A DNA stretch of 64,000 nt, from NCBI GenBank assembly GCA_022819945.1, contig JAJEGI010000108.1, forward strand, positions 1 to 64,000, in the 5' to 3' direction. This DNA is from Candidatus Poribacteria bacterium (GTDB lineage Bacteria; Poribacteria; WGA-4E; WGA-3G). How positions within the stretch are numbered: position 1 is the first letter of the stretch; the number at the start of each line of letters is the position of its first letter. A program made the translations under genes and the position numbers. Shown here one piece after another: positions 1 to 7,731 of this stretch. The notes beneath the pieces were generated by a model, which saw nothing but the letters and a program-made list of their open reading frames with translations, did no database searches and was not told the DNA's origin.

Positions 1-2
1 AT

Positions 3-1106
3 CGTATTGACCTCGACAACGGCGAAAAAACCGAACTCCCCGCCCCTCTCATGCAACGTCTCATGTTAGACGACAAAAAAATCGAGCGGATGGTGGACAA
101 CCTCCGCCAAGTCGCCGCACTTCCTGACCCAATCGGTGCCGTCATCAGTATGGGAGAACGTCCGAACGGTCTCAAGATCGGCACCGTCCGCGTGCCTATC
201 GGCGTCGTCGCTGTCGTATATGAATCCCGCCCTGATGTGACCGTTGAAGTCTCGGCACTCTGTATCAAATCTGGGAACGGCGTTATCCTGCGCGGCGGTT
301 CCGAGGCAATCCACTCCAACGCAACGCTTGCCCGTATCCTCAGCGATACCGCAGCAGCAGAAGGCGTGCCAGACGCTATCCAATTCGTTGACACCACCGA
401 TCGGCAAGCCGTCTACGAACTCATCCGCCTACCAGATTACATTGATCTCGTCATTCCGCGCGGCAGTAACGAATTCGTTCAGTTTTTGATGAAAGAATCC
501 GATGTCCCTGTCCTTGGACATGCCGACGGTATCTGCCATATCTATGTTGATAAAGCCGCCGACCTCGAAATGGCAAACAAAATCTGCATGAATGCGAAGG
601 TTGGATACAAAGTCGCCGTCTGTAATGCTTTGGAGACACTCCTTGTCCATGCCGATACCGCCGAAAAATTCCTTCCCGCTTTCTGTGAGACGCTACAGAA
701 CTCGGATGTTGAAATCCGCGGATGTGAACGGACGCAGCAGCTCTACCCAATCGCCAAACCCGCAACTGAAGAAGATTGGCGCACAGAATACCTTGACTAT
801 ATCCTCTCCATTCGTGTCGTGGACGATATCGACATAGCGATTGACCACATAGAAACCTACGGTTCACACCACTCCGATGCGATTATCACCGAAAGTTACA
901 GCACAGCACAACGCTTCCTCAAAGAGGTGGATTCCGCCGCGGTCTATGTTAACGCAAGCACTGTCTTCACCGATGGCTACGAATTCGGCTTAGGTGCCGA
1001 AGTCGGCATCAGCACGCAAAAACTCCACTCCCGCGGTCCGATGGGACTTGAGGGGTTAACGACTTACAAATACATCGTCTACGGAAACGGTCAAGTGCGT
1101 GAATAG
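3..1106 (+). CDS. proA: Glutamate-5-semialdehyde dehydrogenase (gamma-glutamyl phosphate reductase), 5' end outside window
   Basis: ProA reduces L-glutamyl 5-phosphate to glutamate semialdehyde with NADPH, the second step of proline synthesis in the cytoplasm. The frame is open back to the window edge (in-frame codons precede the listed ATG at 51), so the gene is truncated on the left and the ATG is internal. Family features are visible: the VVYESRP block, the nucleotide-fold region with LRGGSEAIHSN, the active-site cysteine in AVCNALETLLVH, and the C-terminal FGLGAEVGIST segment. The listed part has 351 residues against about 415 for the family, so only the N-terminus is missing. The next gene follows closely on the same strand but is functionally unrelated. 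Confidence 0.95.
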   Translation, partial: RIDLDNGEKTELPAPLMQRLMLDDKKIERMVDNLRQVAALPDPIGAVISMGERPNGLKIGTVRVPIGVVAVVYESRPDVTVEVSALCIKSGNGVILRGGSEAIHSNATLARILSDTAAAEGVPDAIQFVDTTDRQAVYELIRLPDYIDLVIPRGSNEFVQFLMKESDVPVLGHADGICHIYVDKAADLEMANKICMNAKVGYKVAVCNALETLLVHADTAEKFLPAFCETLQNSDVEIRGCERTQQLYPIAKPATEEDWRTEYLDYILSIRVVDDIDIAIDHIETYGSHHSDAIITESYSTAQRFLKEVDSAAVYVNASTVFTDGYEFGLGAEVGISTQKLHSRGPMGLEGLTTYKYIVYGNGQVRE

Positions 1107-1152
1107 GCGCACACTACGTTCTCCTAACGCAGTTCATTACCGGAAGAAAATC

Positions 1153-1770
1153 ATGGCAACCTCTGCAGCACAAACACGCCTTACACCCGAGGAATACATT
1201 GCTTTTGAACGCAAAGCACCTCCAGACTCAGAGATAATCAGATATGAGTACTTAAACGGTGAGCTGATAGCGATGTCTGGAGCGAGCCGAGCACATAATC
1301 TGATTACAGGTAATATCTGTGGTGAACTCTACAACCTATTAAAAAGCAGCGGATGTGAAACCTACATGAACGCGATGCGGGTGAGTGCTCCGGTTACTTC
1401 ATCCTACTTCTACCCTGATGTCGTTGTCGTTTGTGAAGAACCCCGTTTTGAAGACGATGTTTTTGACATACTCCTTAATCCTATTATCGTCGTAGAAGTC
1501 CTTTCACCTTCAACTGAGGCTTATGATCGCGGCGAAAAATTCAGTCATTACCGACACCTCACCTCGTTGCAGGAGTACGTCCTCGTTTCCCAAGACAAGG
1601 TCCTTGTCGAACGTTACCACCGCCCCCAACAACATGAGACCGCACCCGTTACTGCGAAAGACTGGATTTTCACCGCCTTCCAAGCACTTGAGGACATTTT
1701 GCCACTCACCGCCCTCCAATGCGAACTGCCCTTGCAAGAAATCTACGAACGCGTCACATTTCCTGATTAG
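1153..1770 (+). CDS. Uma2 family (DUF820) restriction-endonuclease-fold protein
   Basis: This is a Uma2/DUF820 protein, a PD-(D/E)xK-fold family of mostly unknown role that is greatly expanded in Cyanobacteria and some uncultured phyla. Seen: LTPEEYIAFE at the start, the YEYLNGELIAMSGAS block, and YPDVVVVC with the aspartate of the nuclease core, followed by PIIVVEVLSPSTEAYDRGEKF where the conserved E and K would lie. The track start (GTG 1099) overlaps proA. ATG 1153 is preferred because it has GGAAG upstream and matches the usual N-terminus, giving about 205 residues. It lies 12 bp before the mod gene, but linkage to restriction-modification is only positional. The fold is assigned by family; activity is unknown. 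Confidence 0.85.
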   Translation: MATSAAQTRLTPEEYIAFERKAPPDSEIIRYEYLNGELIAMSGASRAHNLITGNICGELYNLLKSSGCETYMNAMRVSAPVTSSYFYPDVVVVCEEPRFEDDVFDILLNPIIVVEVLSPSTEAYDRGEKFSHYRHLTSLQEYVLVSQDKVLVERYHRPQQHETAPVTAKDWIFTAFQALEDILPLTALQCELPLQEIYERVTFPD

Positions 1771-1782
1771 CACTGCCCTATT

Positions 1783-3711
1783 ATGCCGAAACAAAACTTC
1801 AACGAAAAACTGACTGCCCTCCTCAAAACCCATCCCAACTTTCTTGACGATGCTGGTGAACTTATCCCCGCCGCTGTCAGAGACCACGCATGGCGACTCG
1901 ACCACAACCTCATCAGGTTACTCCTTACTGACAATGAGATAAAAGCAAAGTTCTTTGACGAAATTGACGGACATTGGGTCTTCAACTACAACACCTTCAT
2001 CGACTACATCACCGCTAAAAACTTCCTCGCTAATTCCTACACGCAGTTTCGCAACAAAATTGGTTTGAACATTGACGGCAAGTTTCTCCGCGAACGCGGC
2101 GAGGTGTCACTCGTGTGGCCCTACAAAGATTGTGTCCTTGAAGGCGGACAGACAAAGGAAGAAGAAAAACGCAAAGAGATTTTCTTCAACGAAATCCTTG
2201 CCCAAGACGAAATCAACCGGATGTTCGATCCAAAGGTGCTCACGAACTGGAAACGCCACACTGTTGACGGAGAACAAGAAGTAACGGACATCCAACGCGA
2301 CGAAAACGGCATCATCCGCGAAAACCTCATTATCAAAGGCAATAACCTCATCGCGCTCCACACCCTCAAACAACAATTCCGGGGACAGGTCAAACTGATT
2401 TACATTGATCCACCGTACAATACTGGAAGTGATAGTTTTGGTTACAACGATAGTTTTAACCATTCCAGTTGGCTAACGTTTATGAAAAATCGGTTGGAGG
2501 TGGCGCGAGAGTTTTTGACAGATAACGGAATTATCCTGATTCACATTGACGATCAGGAAATGCACTATTTGAAACTTGTTGCTGACGAGATATTCGGTAG
2601 AGATAACTTTATTGCGACCGTCCCGAGGAAAACCCGAAGTGGCAAAAGTGATGTCCCTTACAAACTATCACAAGATTTTGACTGGATGCTAATGTACACA
2701 AAAGGCGCGTCAAAAAAAGATAACCTCTTTCAGCGGGACGTTTCACGAAAGTATCACAAAACACCAGACTTTCCTGACGATGAATGGAGACTCAGCGATC
2801 TTACGACTCAACGGACAATTTACGAACGTCCTAATTCAAATTTTACATTGGTAAATCCAAGAAACGGAGAAGGATTTCCAGTAAATCCCAATCGCTGCTG
2901 GGGTATTACCAAAGATTCAGTAGATGAATATCTAAGAAAAGGAAAAATAGTTTTCCCTGGCGATTATGATTTTCTCAACATAAAACGTCCGGCTATGCGG
3001 GTTTTTAAGTCAGAAGATATAGGAAAGACGGCTTATGTATCCTCGGATTTCCTGAATCAGGTGATGGATGAATTACTGAAGAGTATGGTCAACAAGAAAG
3101 GCACAGATGAAATTGTAGAGATTTTTGGGAGAAAGGCGTTCTCTTATCCGAAAAATGAACTACTGATGCAACGCATTATTGAATACACAACAAAAGAAGG
3201 GGATATTGTTTTAGACTTCCACTTAGGCTCAGGCACAACCGCCGCCGTCGCCCACAAAATGGGCAGACAATACATCGGTATCGAGCAGATGGACTATGCC
3301 GAAACGCTTCCCGTTGAACGTTTAAAAAAAGTGATTGCTGGTGAACAAGGCGGTATCTCTGAATCTGTCGATTGGCAGGGTGGTGGCGATTTCATCTACT
3401 GCGAACTCATGCCATACAACCAAGCCTATGTCGACAAGATTCAAACCGCACAATCCTCCGAAGCACTTGTAGCACTCTGGAAAGAGATTGCTGAAAACTC
3501 TTTCCTGAATTGGTATGTCAACGCAGAAATGCCGGAAGAAGCAGTAGAAGACTTCATCACTATTAACGACGTAGAAAAACAGAAGCATCTACTGGCTGAA
3601 CTATTGGATAAAAATCAGCTCTATGTCAACCTCTCCGAAATAGCGGATGCGGATTTTGAGGTGAGTGAGGATGATAAAACATTGAATAAGGCGTTTTATG
3701 GTTTGTCCTAA
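1783..3711 (+). CDS. mod: Type III restriction-modification system DNA methyltransferase (Mod subunit)
   Basis: This is an adenine-N6 methyltransferase of the beta order: the catalytic DPPYNTG motif (about residue 209) precedes the SAM-binding motif DFHLGSGTTAAVAHKMG (about residue 475), with a target-recognition region between. The N-terminal 150 residues resemble the usual Mod N-terminal domain, and 642 residues is normal for type III Mod. In a type III system Mod methylates one strand of an asymmetric site and also supplies specificity to Res, which is encoded at 7732-10326. By eye, bases 2600-3180 are more AT-rich than the flanks, as expected if the recognition domain was exchanged. The C-terminus (SEDDKTLNKAFYG) is of the kind common in Mod proteins and recurs in a displaced remnant at 4927. 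Confidence 0.93.
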   Translation: MPKQNFNEKLTALLKTHPNFLDDAGELIPAAVRDHAWRLDHNLIRLLLTDNEIKAKFFDEIDGHWVFNYNTFIDYITAKNFLANSYTQFRNKIGLNIDGKFLRERGEVSLVWPYKDCVLEGGQTKEEEKRKEIFFNEILAQDEINRMFDPKVLTNWKRHTVDGEQEVTDIQRDENGIIRENLIIKGNNLIALHTLKQQFRGQVKLIYIDPPYNTGSDSFGYNDSFNHSSWLTFMKNRLEVAREFLTDNGIILIHIDDQEMHYLKLVADEIFGRDNFIATVPRKTRSGKSDVPYKLSQDFDWMLMYTKGASKKDNLFQRDVSRKYHKTPDFPDDEWRLSDLTTQRTIYERPNSNFTLVNPRNGEGFPVNPNRCWGITKDSVDEYLRKGKIVFPGDYDFLNIKRPAMRVFKSEDIGKTAYVSSDFLNQVMDELLKSMVNKKGTDEIVEIFGRKAFSYPKNELLMQRIIEYTTKEGDIVLDFHLGSGTTAAVAHKMGRQYIGIEQMDYAETLPVERLKKVIAGEQGGISESVDWQGGGDFIYCELMPYNQAYVDKIQTAQSSEALVALWKEIAENSFLNWYVNAEMPEEAVEDFITINDVEKQKHLLAELLDKNQLYVNLSEIADADFEVSEDDKTLNKAFYGLS

Positions 3712-3745
3712 TTAGTGATTTGTACAGACAACCGAGGTGGTTCTT

Positions 3746-4693
3746 ATGGGTGAGATACAACTAGAATCAGTTGATCAGTCTATACAGCAAGGACTGCCAG
3801 CTGGATATGAATGTGAGTCTATATTCACTGTCAATAATCCATCATATAGGGTACTTGTGTGTTTTGTTGATTTGCAAAATGTTATGTGGGACATCGAGCA
3901 CTCATACTCAAAATATGATACATTGATTAAGTACTCTAAAGCAAAATATTCGCCTGTTTCACCAGAACCGGCGGACTGCATTCGACTTGCTACCCCTCTG
4001 TATTATCGGAATTTGGAAACAGAAGCAAATTCGGAGTTAATAGCGGATGATTTAGAAGGGTTACACATAGACTTTCTTAATTGGGACAGAAAAGGAGGCC
4101 CAGCAATAGAATTCATAAAGAAGAAGCTGGCAGGCCCTCCACTTTATTTGGGAAACAGTAGTATAAATTTAAAGTTAACAACAAGGGCACGCGATAACTA
4201 TTGGATGTACTGTACTTCAATTGACCCTGGAATAAGTTACGAAAGAGAAGAGCAAAGTGAATGTCTCTCTTCAAGTTACAATTTTATGACAAAAATAGAA
4301 AAACCCTCTACGTTTGCTAAACAATTTGGATTCGATATTGGAAAACAGATTGAATTACATAGAGACTTAAAACACGACTCTTCTACTTCCAGGTATCTGT
4401 TAGAACTTATACGGAACAAAGGATGGGTAACGGATGACTATATTATCTCTGTTAATCATGGTCCGGTGATCTATTTGGAAGAAGATCAAAGACAGGAATT
4501 CATTAATGATGTTTCTGAAGGAAGCAGTGTGCCTTTTGTTCCATTTATAAAAGATAAGAAGTATGAAAAGCAGCGGGAGTACAGATTTCTCGTCAGTGTT
4601 AATTTTCACAGCCCTAAAAAAGAGCATTTTCACTTGAAAATCTCTGAGGATCTCAGGATCCTCATGTCACCGATAGAGGACTTCTACTACTGA
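3746..4693 (+). CDS. Hypothetical protein, AT-rich insert inside the type III R-M operon
   Basis: I do not recognise a family. ATG 3746 is chosen because GAGGTGG lies at good spacing before it; the track GTG (3737) overlaps that site. The product is about 315 residues, soluble, without signal peptide or membrane segment. The C-terminal part is charged (KYEKQREYRFLV), followed by a strand-like region. Codons are markedly AT-rich compared with proA, Uma2 and most of mod. It sits between mod and a 51-bp remnant of a second mod 3' end, so it looks inserted into an ancestral mod-HEPN junction. A role in the defence island is plausible by position only. Confidence 0.7.
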   Translation: MGEIQLESVDQSIQQGLPAGYECESIFTVNNPSYRVLVCFVDLQNVMWDIEHSYSKYDTLIKYSKAKYSPVSPEPADCIRLATPLYYRNLETEANSELIADDLEGLHIDFLNWDRKGGPAIEFIKKKLAGPPLYLGNSSINLKLTTRARDNYWMYCTSIDPGISYEREEQSECLSSSYNFMTKIEKPSTFAKQFGFDIGKQIELHRDLKHDSSTSRYLLELIRNKGWVTDDYIISVNHGPVIYLEEDQRQEFINDVSEGSSVPFVPFIKDKKYEKQREYRFLVSVNFHSPKKEHFHLKISEDLRILMSPIEDFYY

Positions 4694-4926
4694 CTTCACG
4701 CTCCGTGGACATTCCAATTTCACACTTTACTACGAGGTTATACGTGTATAAAGGACACTCAGCTTTCAACTCTCCATCATCTGATGCTGTGTTGACGATG
4801 AAGTATCTATGCAACTCTATCATGATTGTATCACCGGTTGTTAAATCTACTCAAGCAGACGATCCCACGTGGGGATAAATAAGACCGATATTTTAGAAAG
4901 CGACTTGTTATGCCTAAGTAGAAAAT

Positions 4927-4977
4927 ATGGATTTTGCGGTGAATGAGGAAGATAAGGTGTTTTATGGAGATTTTTGA
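4927..4977 (+). pseudogene. Displaced remnant of a mod gene 3' end
   Basis: Seventeen codons read MDFAVNEEDKVFYGDF and stop. They align with the end of the intact Mod (ADFEVSEDDKTLNKAFYGLS) once a short gap is allowed. The TGA overlaps ATG 4977 of the next gene as TGATG, the spacing expected of an original mod/downstream-gene junction, and the GGAG at 4966-4969 could serve as ribosome site for that ATG. It is therefore probably the old end of mod, left behind when the 3746-4693 gene arrived with a new mod end. The match is short, so a tandem-duplication origin is also possible. Confidence 0.65.
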
Positions 4978-6431
4978 TGAAAGGTGGAGAAATGATTGAA
5001 GAAAAAAAAGAAGAACTAAGGCAATTGCTGGAAGAAGCAACAGCGGATTTGGAAATACAACCTCGTTTTACTCATCCACCGCTGCCTTCTATTGATATGC
5101 ACAAATATAAATGGTACCTACAGGAAGCCTGGACATCTTATTCGCCAAATTGCGCATGGTTTTTGCGTCAATTTAAACTTGAAACCAACAAAGATACAAA
5201 ATCAAAGCTTCTTGAGTTCATAGGAGTGGAACTGGATTCATTTATTTGTGAAGACAGAATTTTACTTAGTACCTTTATTGTATTAAGTGGTCTTGGCAAC
5301 GGAGTCACTCTGAATGAATTTTTGGAAAAACTTCTGAAAATTGCTATTTTTGGAGGGATAGAGGAAGGGGTATCGGCTTTTGAGAGGTGTACTGCTAAAG
5401 ATGCCTCCGTTTCATTTGAATTTATTGCATTGCTTGAAGGAATAACCTTAGAGGCAGAAGTAGAGGTTTTTAAGGGAATACGTCTTGTTCCGCTTCCTTC
5501 TAGTGGTATAGTAGAGGACCTCCCACTCTGTTTGGGAAGTCTATCTCCGACTGATAACTCTCGTTTCTTTAGAAAAACGCTGCTTACCATTGAATATTCT
5601 ATATCTCCCCTATTTTCCAAACCGTATATTCAAACCAATACAGATGTTAAGAATACAGCAGACGAGTATCATAAGCTAAGAAAAAATTTTGGGGTTGAGG
5701 TAAAAGGTGGAAAATTTCCGGAATATGCCAACACAGTATTTACAGTATTCCACCAAAAATTCTGTCAGGCATTGTCTTTAGCCTGCAACTCAGGGATTAA
5801 GTATGCAATGGATTGGAATTTTCTGGCAGAAGATGAACTTTTAAATATTAATCCTACTCACGCTCGGTCGGTTGGTTGGTACCCGGGGCCGTTTGGAGCT
5901 CCTATTAAGGTCGGAGACACCCAGATAGAAGAAGCTAAGCGTCTGTATAAGATTTTGGTTGACACAACTTCAAACACAACCTCGAAAATTGGAAAAAAAT
6001 TGCAGATAGCACTTAATAGATGGATACAGTCAAAAACAAATAGGAATGATGTTGATAAAATGATCGATTTAGGTGTAGCCTTTGAATCTATCTATTTGCC
6101 AAAAAATAACACAGATCAGTTAGCTTTTCAATTCCGTCTCCGCGCTTCTTGGCACTTAGGGAAAAATAAAGCAGAGAGGAGAAAACTAATAGACGAATTT
6201 GATGCCATATATACCTTGCGTTCCCAAGCTGTTCATAATGGAGAACTTTCTCCAACGGTTAAGATTAGGAAACGGAATCAGAATAATCCAGGGGAGTCCG
6301 TTCCTACATCAGAGTTTCTTCCAAGAGCACAAGAGTTATGTCGTGCTTCGATAATAAAGATCCTGAAAGATGGTGAATTCCCTGATGATGCGTATTGGAA
6401 GGACTTGATACTCGGTGAAGAGACCATGTAG
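4977..6431 (+). CDS. HEPN-motif protein (ApeA-like HEPN C-terminus), probable defence accessory
   Basis: The 484-residue product has a long N-terminal region I cannot assign and a C-terminal helical domain with the R-x4-H motif RSQAVHNG, the signature of HEPN domains; the context YTLRSQAVHNGEL resembles ApeA-like HEPN. HEPN domains with this motif are often RNases in toxin or anti-phage systems. Start: ATG 4977 overlaps the mod-remnant stop and has GGAG 7 bp upstream; ATG 4992 with AGGTGG is an alternative. The TAG stop (6429-6431) is supplied by the first REP-like repeat, so the original C-terminus may have been trimmed. AT-rich codons suggest transfer. RNase activity is inference from the motif. 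Confidence 0.7.
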   Translation: MKGGEMIEEKKEELRQLLEEATADLEIQPRFTHPPLPSIDMHKYKWYLQEAWTSYSPNCAWFLRQFKLETNKDTKSKLLEFIGVELDSFICEDRILLSTFIVLSGLGNGVTLNEFLEKLLKIAIFGGIEEGVSAFERCTAKDASVSFEFIALLEGITLEAEVEVFKGIRLVPLPSSGIVEDLPLCLGSLSPTDNSRFFRKTLLTIEYSISPLFSKPYIQTNTDVKNTADEYHKLRKNFGVEVKGGKFPEYANTVFTVFHQKFCQALSLACNSGIKYAMDWNFLAEDELLNINPTHARSVGWYPGPFGAPIKVGDTQIEEAKRLYKILVDTTSNTTSKIGKKLQIALNRWIQSKTNRNDVDKMIDLGVAFESIYLPKNNTDQLAFQFRLRASWHLGKNKAERRKLIDEFDAIYTLRSQAVHNGELSPTVKIRKRNQNNPGESVPTSEFLPRAQELCRASIIKILKDGEFPDDAYWKDLILGEETM

Positions 6432-6529
6432 CGCGAACTTTTAGTTTGCGTTTTTGTAGTTTGTATTGTAGCGCGAACTTTTAGTTTGCGTGATAATGAG
6501 GCACAAACTAAAAGTTTGTGCTACAATTA
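6427..6529 (+). repeat. REP-like repeat cluster, left flank of RAYT
   Basis: Two direct copies of a palindrome-like unit (GCGCGAACTTTTAGTTTGCG at 6431-6450 and 6471-6490) are followed by an inverted, diverged copy (CACAAACTAAAAGTTTGTG, 6502-6520). The latter is a perfect 7-bp stem with a 5-base loop. The block 6467-6529 matches 7243-7305 at 62 of 63 positions. This is the usual layout of REP doublets around a REP-associated tyrosine transposase. Confidence 0.85.
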
Positions 6530-6540
6530 GGGAACCACAG

Positions 6541-7260
6541 ATGAATCATTTTGACTACAAATCTTTTTATCGTCGTAACTTGCCGCATATACAACCGCCA
6601 GGTGCAACTTTCTTTGTAACATTCCATCTCGCGGGTTCTCTACCACGGCGTGTGCTGCAGCAGTGGAAAGCGGAAAAATTGCGTCTTCTCAATCTGGAAA
6701 GTAACGCTGATAGGGTGACAAATGAACATAAGACATTTAAGGAAAAAGAAAAATCTGATGAATGGAAACGACAGTGGTTCCGAAAAATTGAAAAAACTTT
6801 AGATGATGCACAAAACGGTCCCGTTTGGCTCAAGGATAATCAAATTGCTAAAGTAGTAGCGGATAGTATGCACTACTTGGATGGAAAAGTATATTGTTTG
6901 GACACTTACTGTATCATGGCAAATCACGTTCATGCCGTGTTTACACCACTTCCAATACAACCTTCTACTGTAGTGCGAACTTTTAGTTTGGATCCCAAAA
7001 ACCCACAAACTAAAAGTTTGTGCTACAATACGCTTTCTTCTATTATGCAATCGCTCAAAGGTTATACTGCAAGGAAAGCTAATCAACTCTTAGGGCGACG
7101 CGGCGCATTTTGGCAACACGAAAGTTATGACCATTGTGTACGAAATCCGAACGAATTGAAACGGATTGTAACGTATGTTCTCAATAATCCTGTAAAAGCA
7201 GGTTTAGTGGATCGATGGGAAAAGTGGCCGTGGAATTATTACTGTAGCGCGAACTTTTAG
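6541..7260 (+). CDS. REP-associated tyrosine transposase (RAYT, IS200-like TnpA_REP)
   Basis: RAYTs are single-copy HUH-type nucleases related to IS200 TnpA that act on REP sequences. Seen: GATFFVTFHLAGSLPRR near the N-terminus, the HUH-type signature MANHVHAVF, and the C-terminal LNNPVKAGLVDRWEKWPW typical of the family. ATG 6541 is preferred; the track GTG lies inside the repeat. About 239 residues. Two oddities are visible: a REP-like doublet lies inside the reading frame (6969-7027), adding about 20 residues between the HUH strand and the IMQSLKGYTAR helix, and the last codons plus stop come from the downstream repeat. The catalytic tyrosine is probably in the KGYTARKA region. Confidence 0.9.
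   Translation: MNHFDYKSFYRRNLPHIQPPGATFFVTFHLAGSLPRRVLQQWKAEKLRLLNLESNADRVTNEHKTFKEKEKSDEWKRQWFRKIEKTLDDAQNGPVWLKDNQIAKVVADSMHYLDGKVYCLDTYCIMANHVHAVFTPLPIQPSTVVRTFSLDPKNPQTKSLCYNTLSSIMQSLKGYTARKANQLLGRRGAFWQHESYDHCVRNPNELKRIVTYVLNNPVKAGLVDRWEKWPWNYYCSANF
6969..7027 (+). repeat. REP-like doublet inside the RAYT reading frame
   Basis: A TGTAGTGCGAACTTTTAGTTTG unit and an inverted CACAAACTAAAAGTTTGTG unit occur in the order and orientation of the flanking repeats but with a shorter 13-base spacer. Both are read in frame, giving VVRTFSLDPKNPQTKSLCY. Plain transcription across it should form the same hairpins as the flanking copies. Confidence 0.85.
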
Positions 7261-7305
7261 TTTGCGTGATAATGATGCACAAACTAAAAGTTTGTGCTAC
7301 AATTA
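7243..7305 (+). repeat. REP-like doublet, right flank of RAYT
   Basis: This 63-bp block is identical to 6467-6529 except one base (GAT for GAG before the inverted unit). The TAG inside CTTTTAG at 7258-7260 is the stop of the RAYT gene. The stem of the inverted unit is perfect, so it could also act as an RNA hairpin between the transposase and downstream genes. Confidence 0.85.
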
Positions 7306-7357
7306 CGATACAACTTTTTTAGAGATCTCGCTTTCAAAATGAAGAGGAGATACTCTC

Positions 7358-7717
7358 ATGAAACATATTGTTGACAACGTTAATAAGATGGACCTTAGGA
7401 TTAAGACGCTTGACCTGGCTGGACGAGTACCAGGTCCTGATTCTATTGAGCTCCTGCGAGTGGAACTCTATTATGATGGGGAGTATGGCCCGCTCTCCGG
7501 AGCACGGGTTCGGTATGCTCGCGACGGTGTTGAACAAGAAAACGGTTTTCCTATTGATTTACAAAAAAAGGCATTTGTTGCCACCGTCCCTATCCAAGAG
7601 GCGGGTTTGGAAGAAGAACTCCAGAAGATTGGCCCCGAAATCGCCCGGATTGTATATGAAGATTTGGCGAAAAGCCGACACAGACCTGGGATGCCATCGT
7701 TTACCGAGCAAGAGTAA
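7358..7717 (+). CDS. Hypothetical protein between RAYT and res
   Basis: I do not recognise this 119-residue protein. It starts at ATG 7358 with a GAGGAGA ribosome site. It is acidic, has alternating hydrophobic strands (ELLRVELYYDGEYGPL, AFVATVPI) and a helical C-terminus, with no signal peptide or membrane segment. It ends 14 bp before res and shares its direction, so it is likely co-transcribed with the restriction subunit. A small accessory or immunity-like role is conceivable but unsupported. A longer overlapping ORF in another frame (7368-7739) is a shadow. Confidence 0.7.
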   Translation: MKHIVDNVNKMDLRIKTLDLAGRVPGPDSIELLRVELYYDGEYGPLSGARVRYARDGVEQENGFPIDLQKKAFVATVPIQEAGLEEELQKIGPEIARIVYEDLAKSRHRPGMPSFTEQE

Positions 7718-7731
7718 TTGGAAACTGTGCG

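Noticed and set aside
451-867. Arg/His-rich antisense ORF within proA.
   Set aside because: Composition is typical of a shadow frame opposite a GC-rich gene.
3737-6431. Considered whether an integrase-borne island explains the AT-rich genes in the R-M operon.
   Set aside because: No integrase, recombinase or att-like direct repeats are visible; only the displaced mod end marks the junction.
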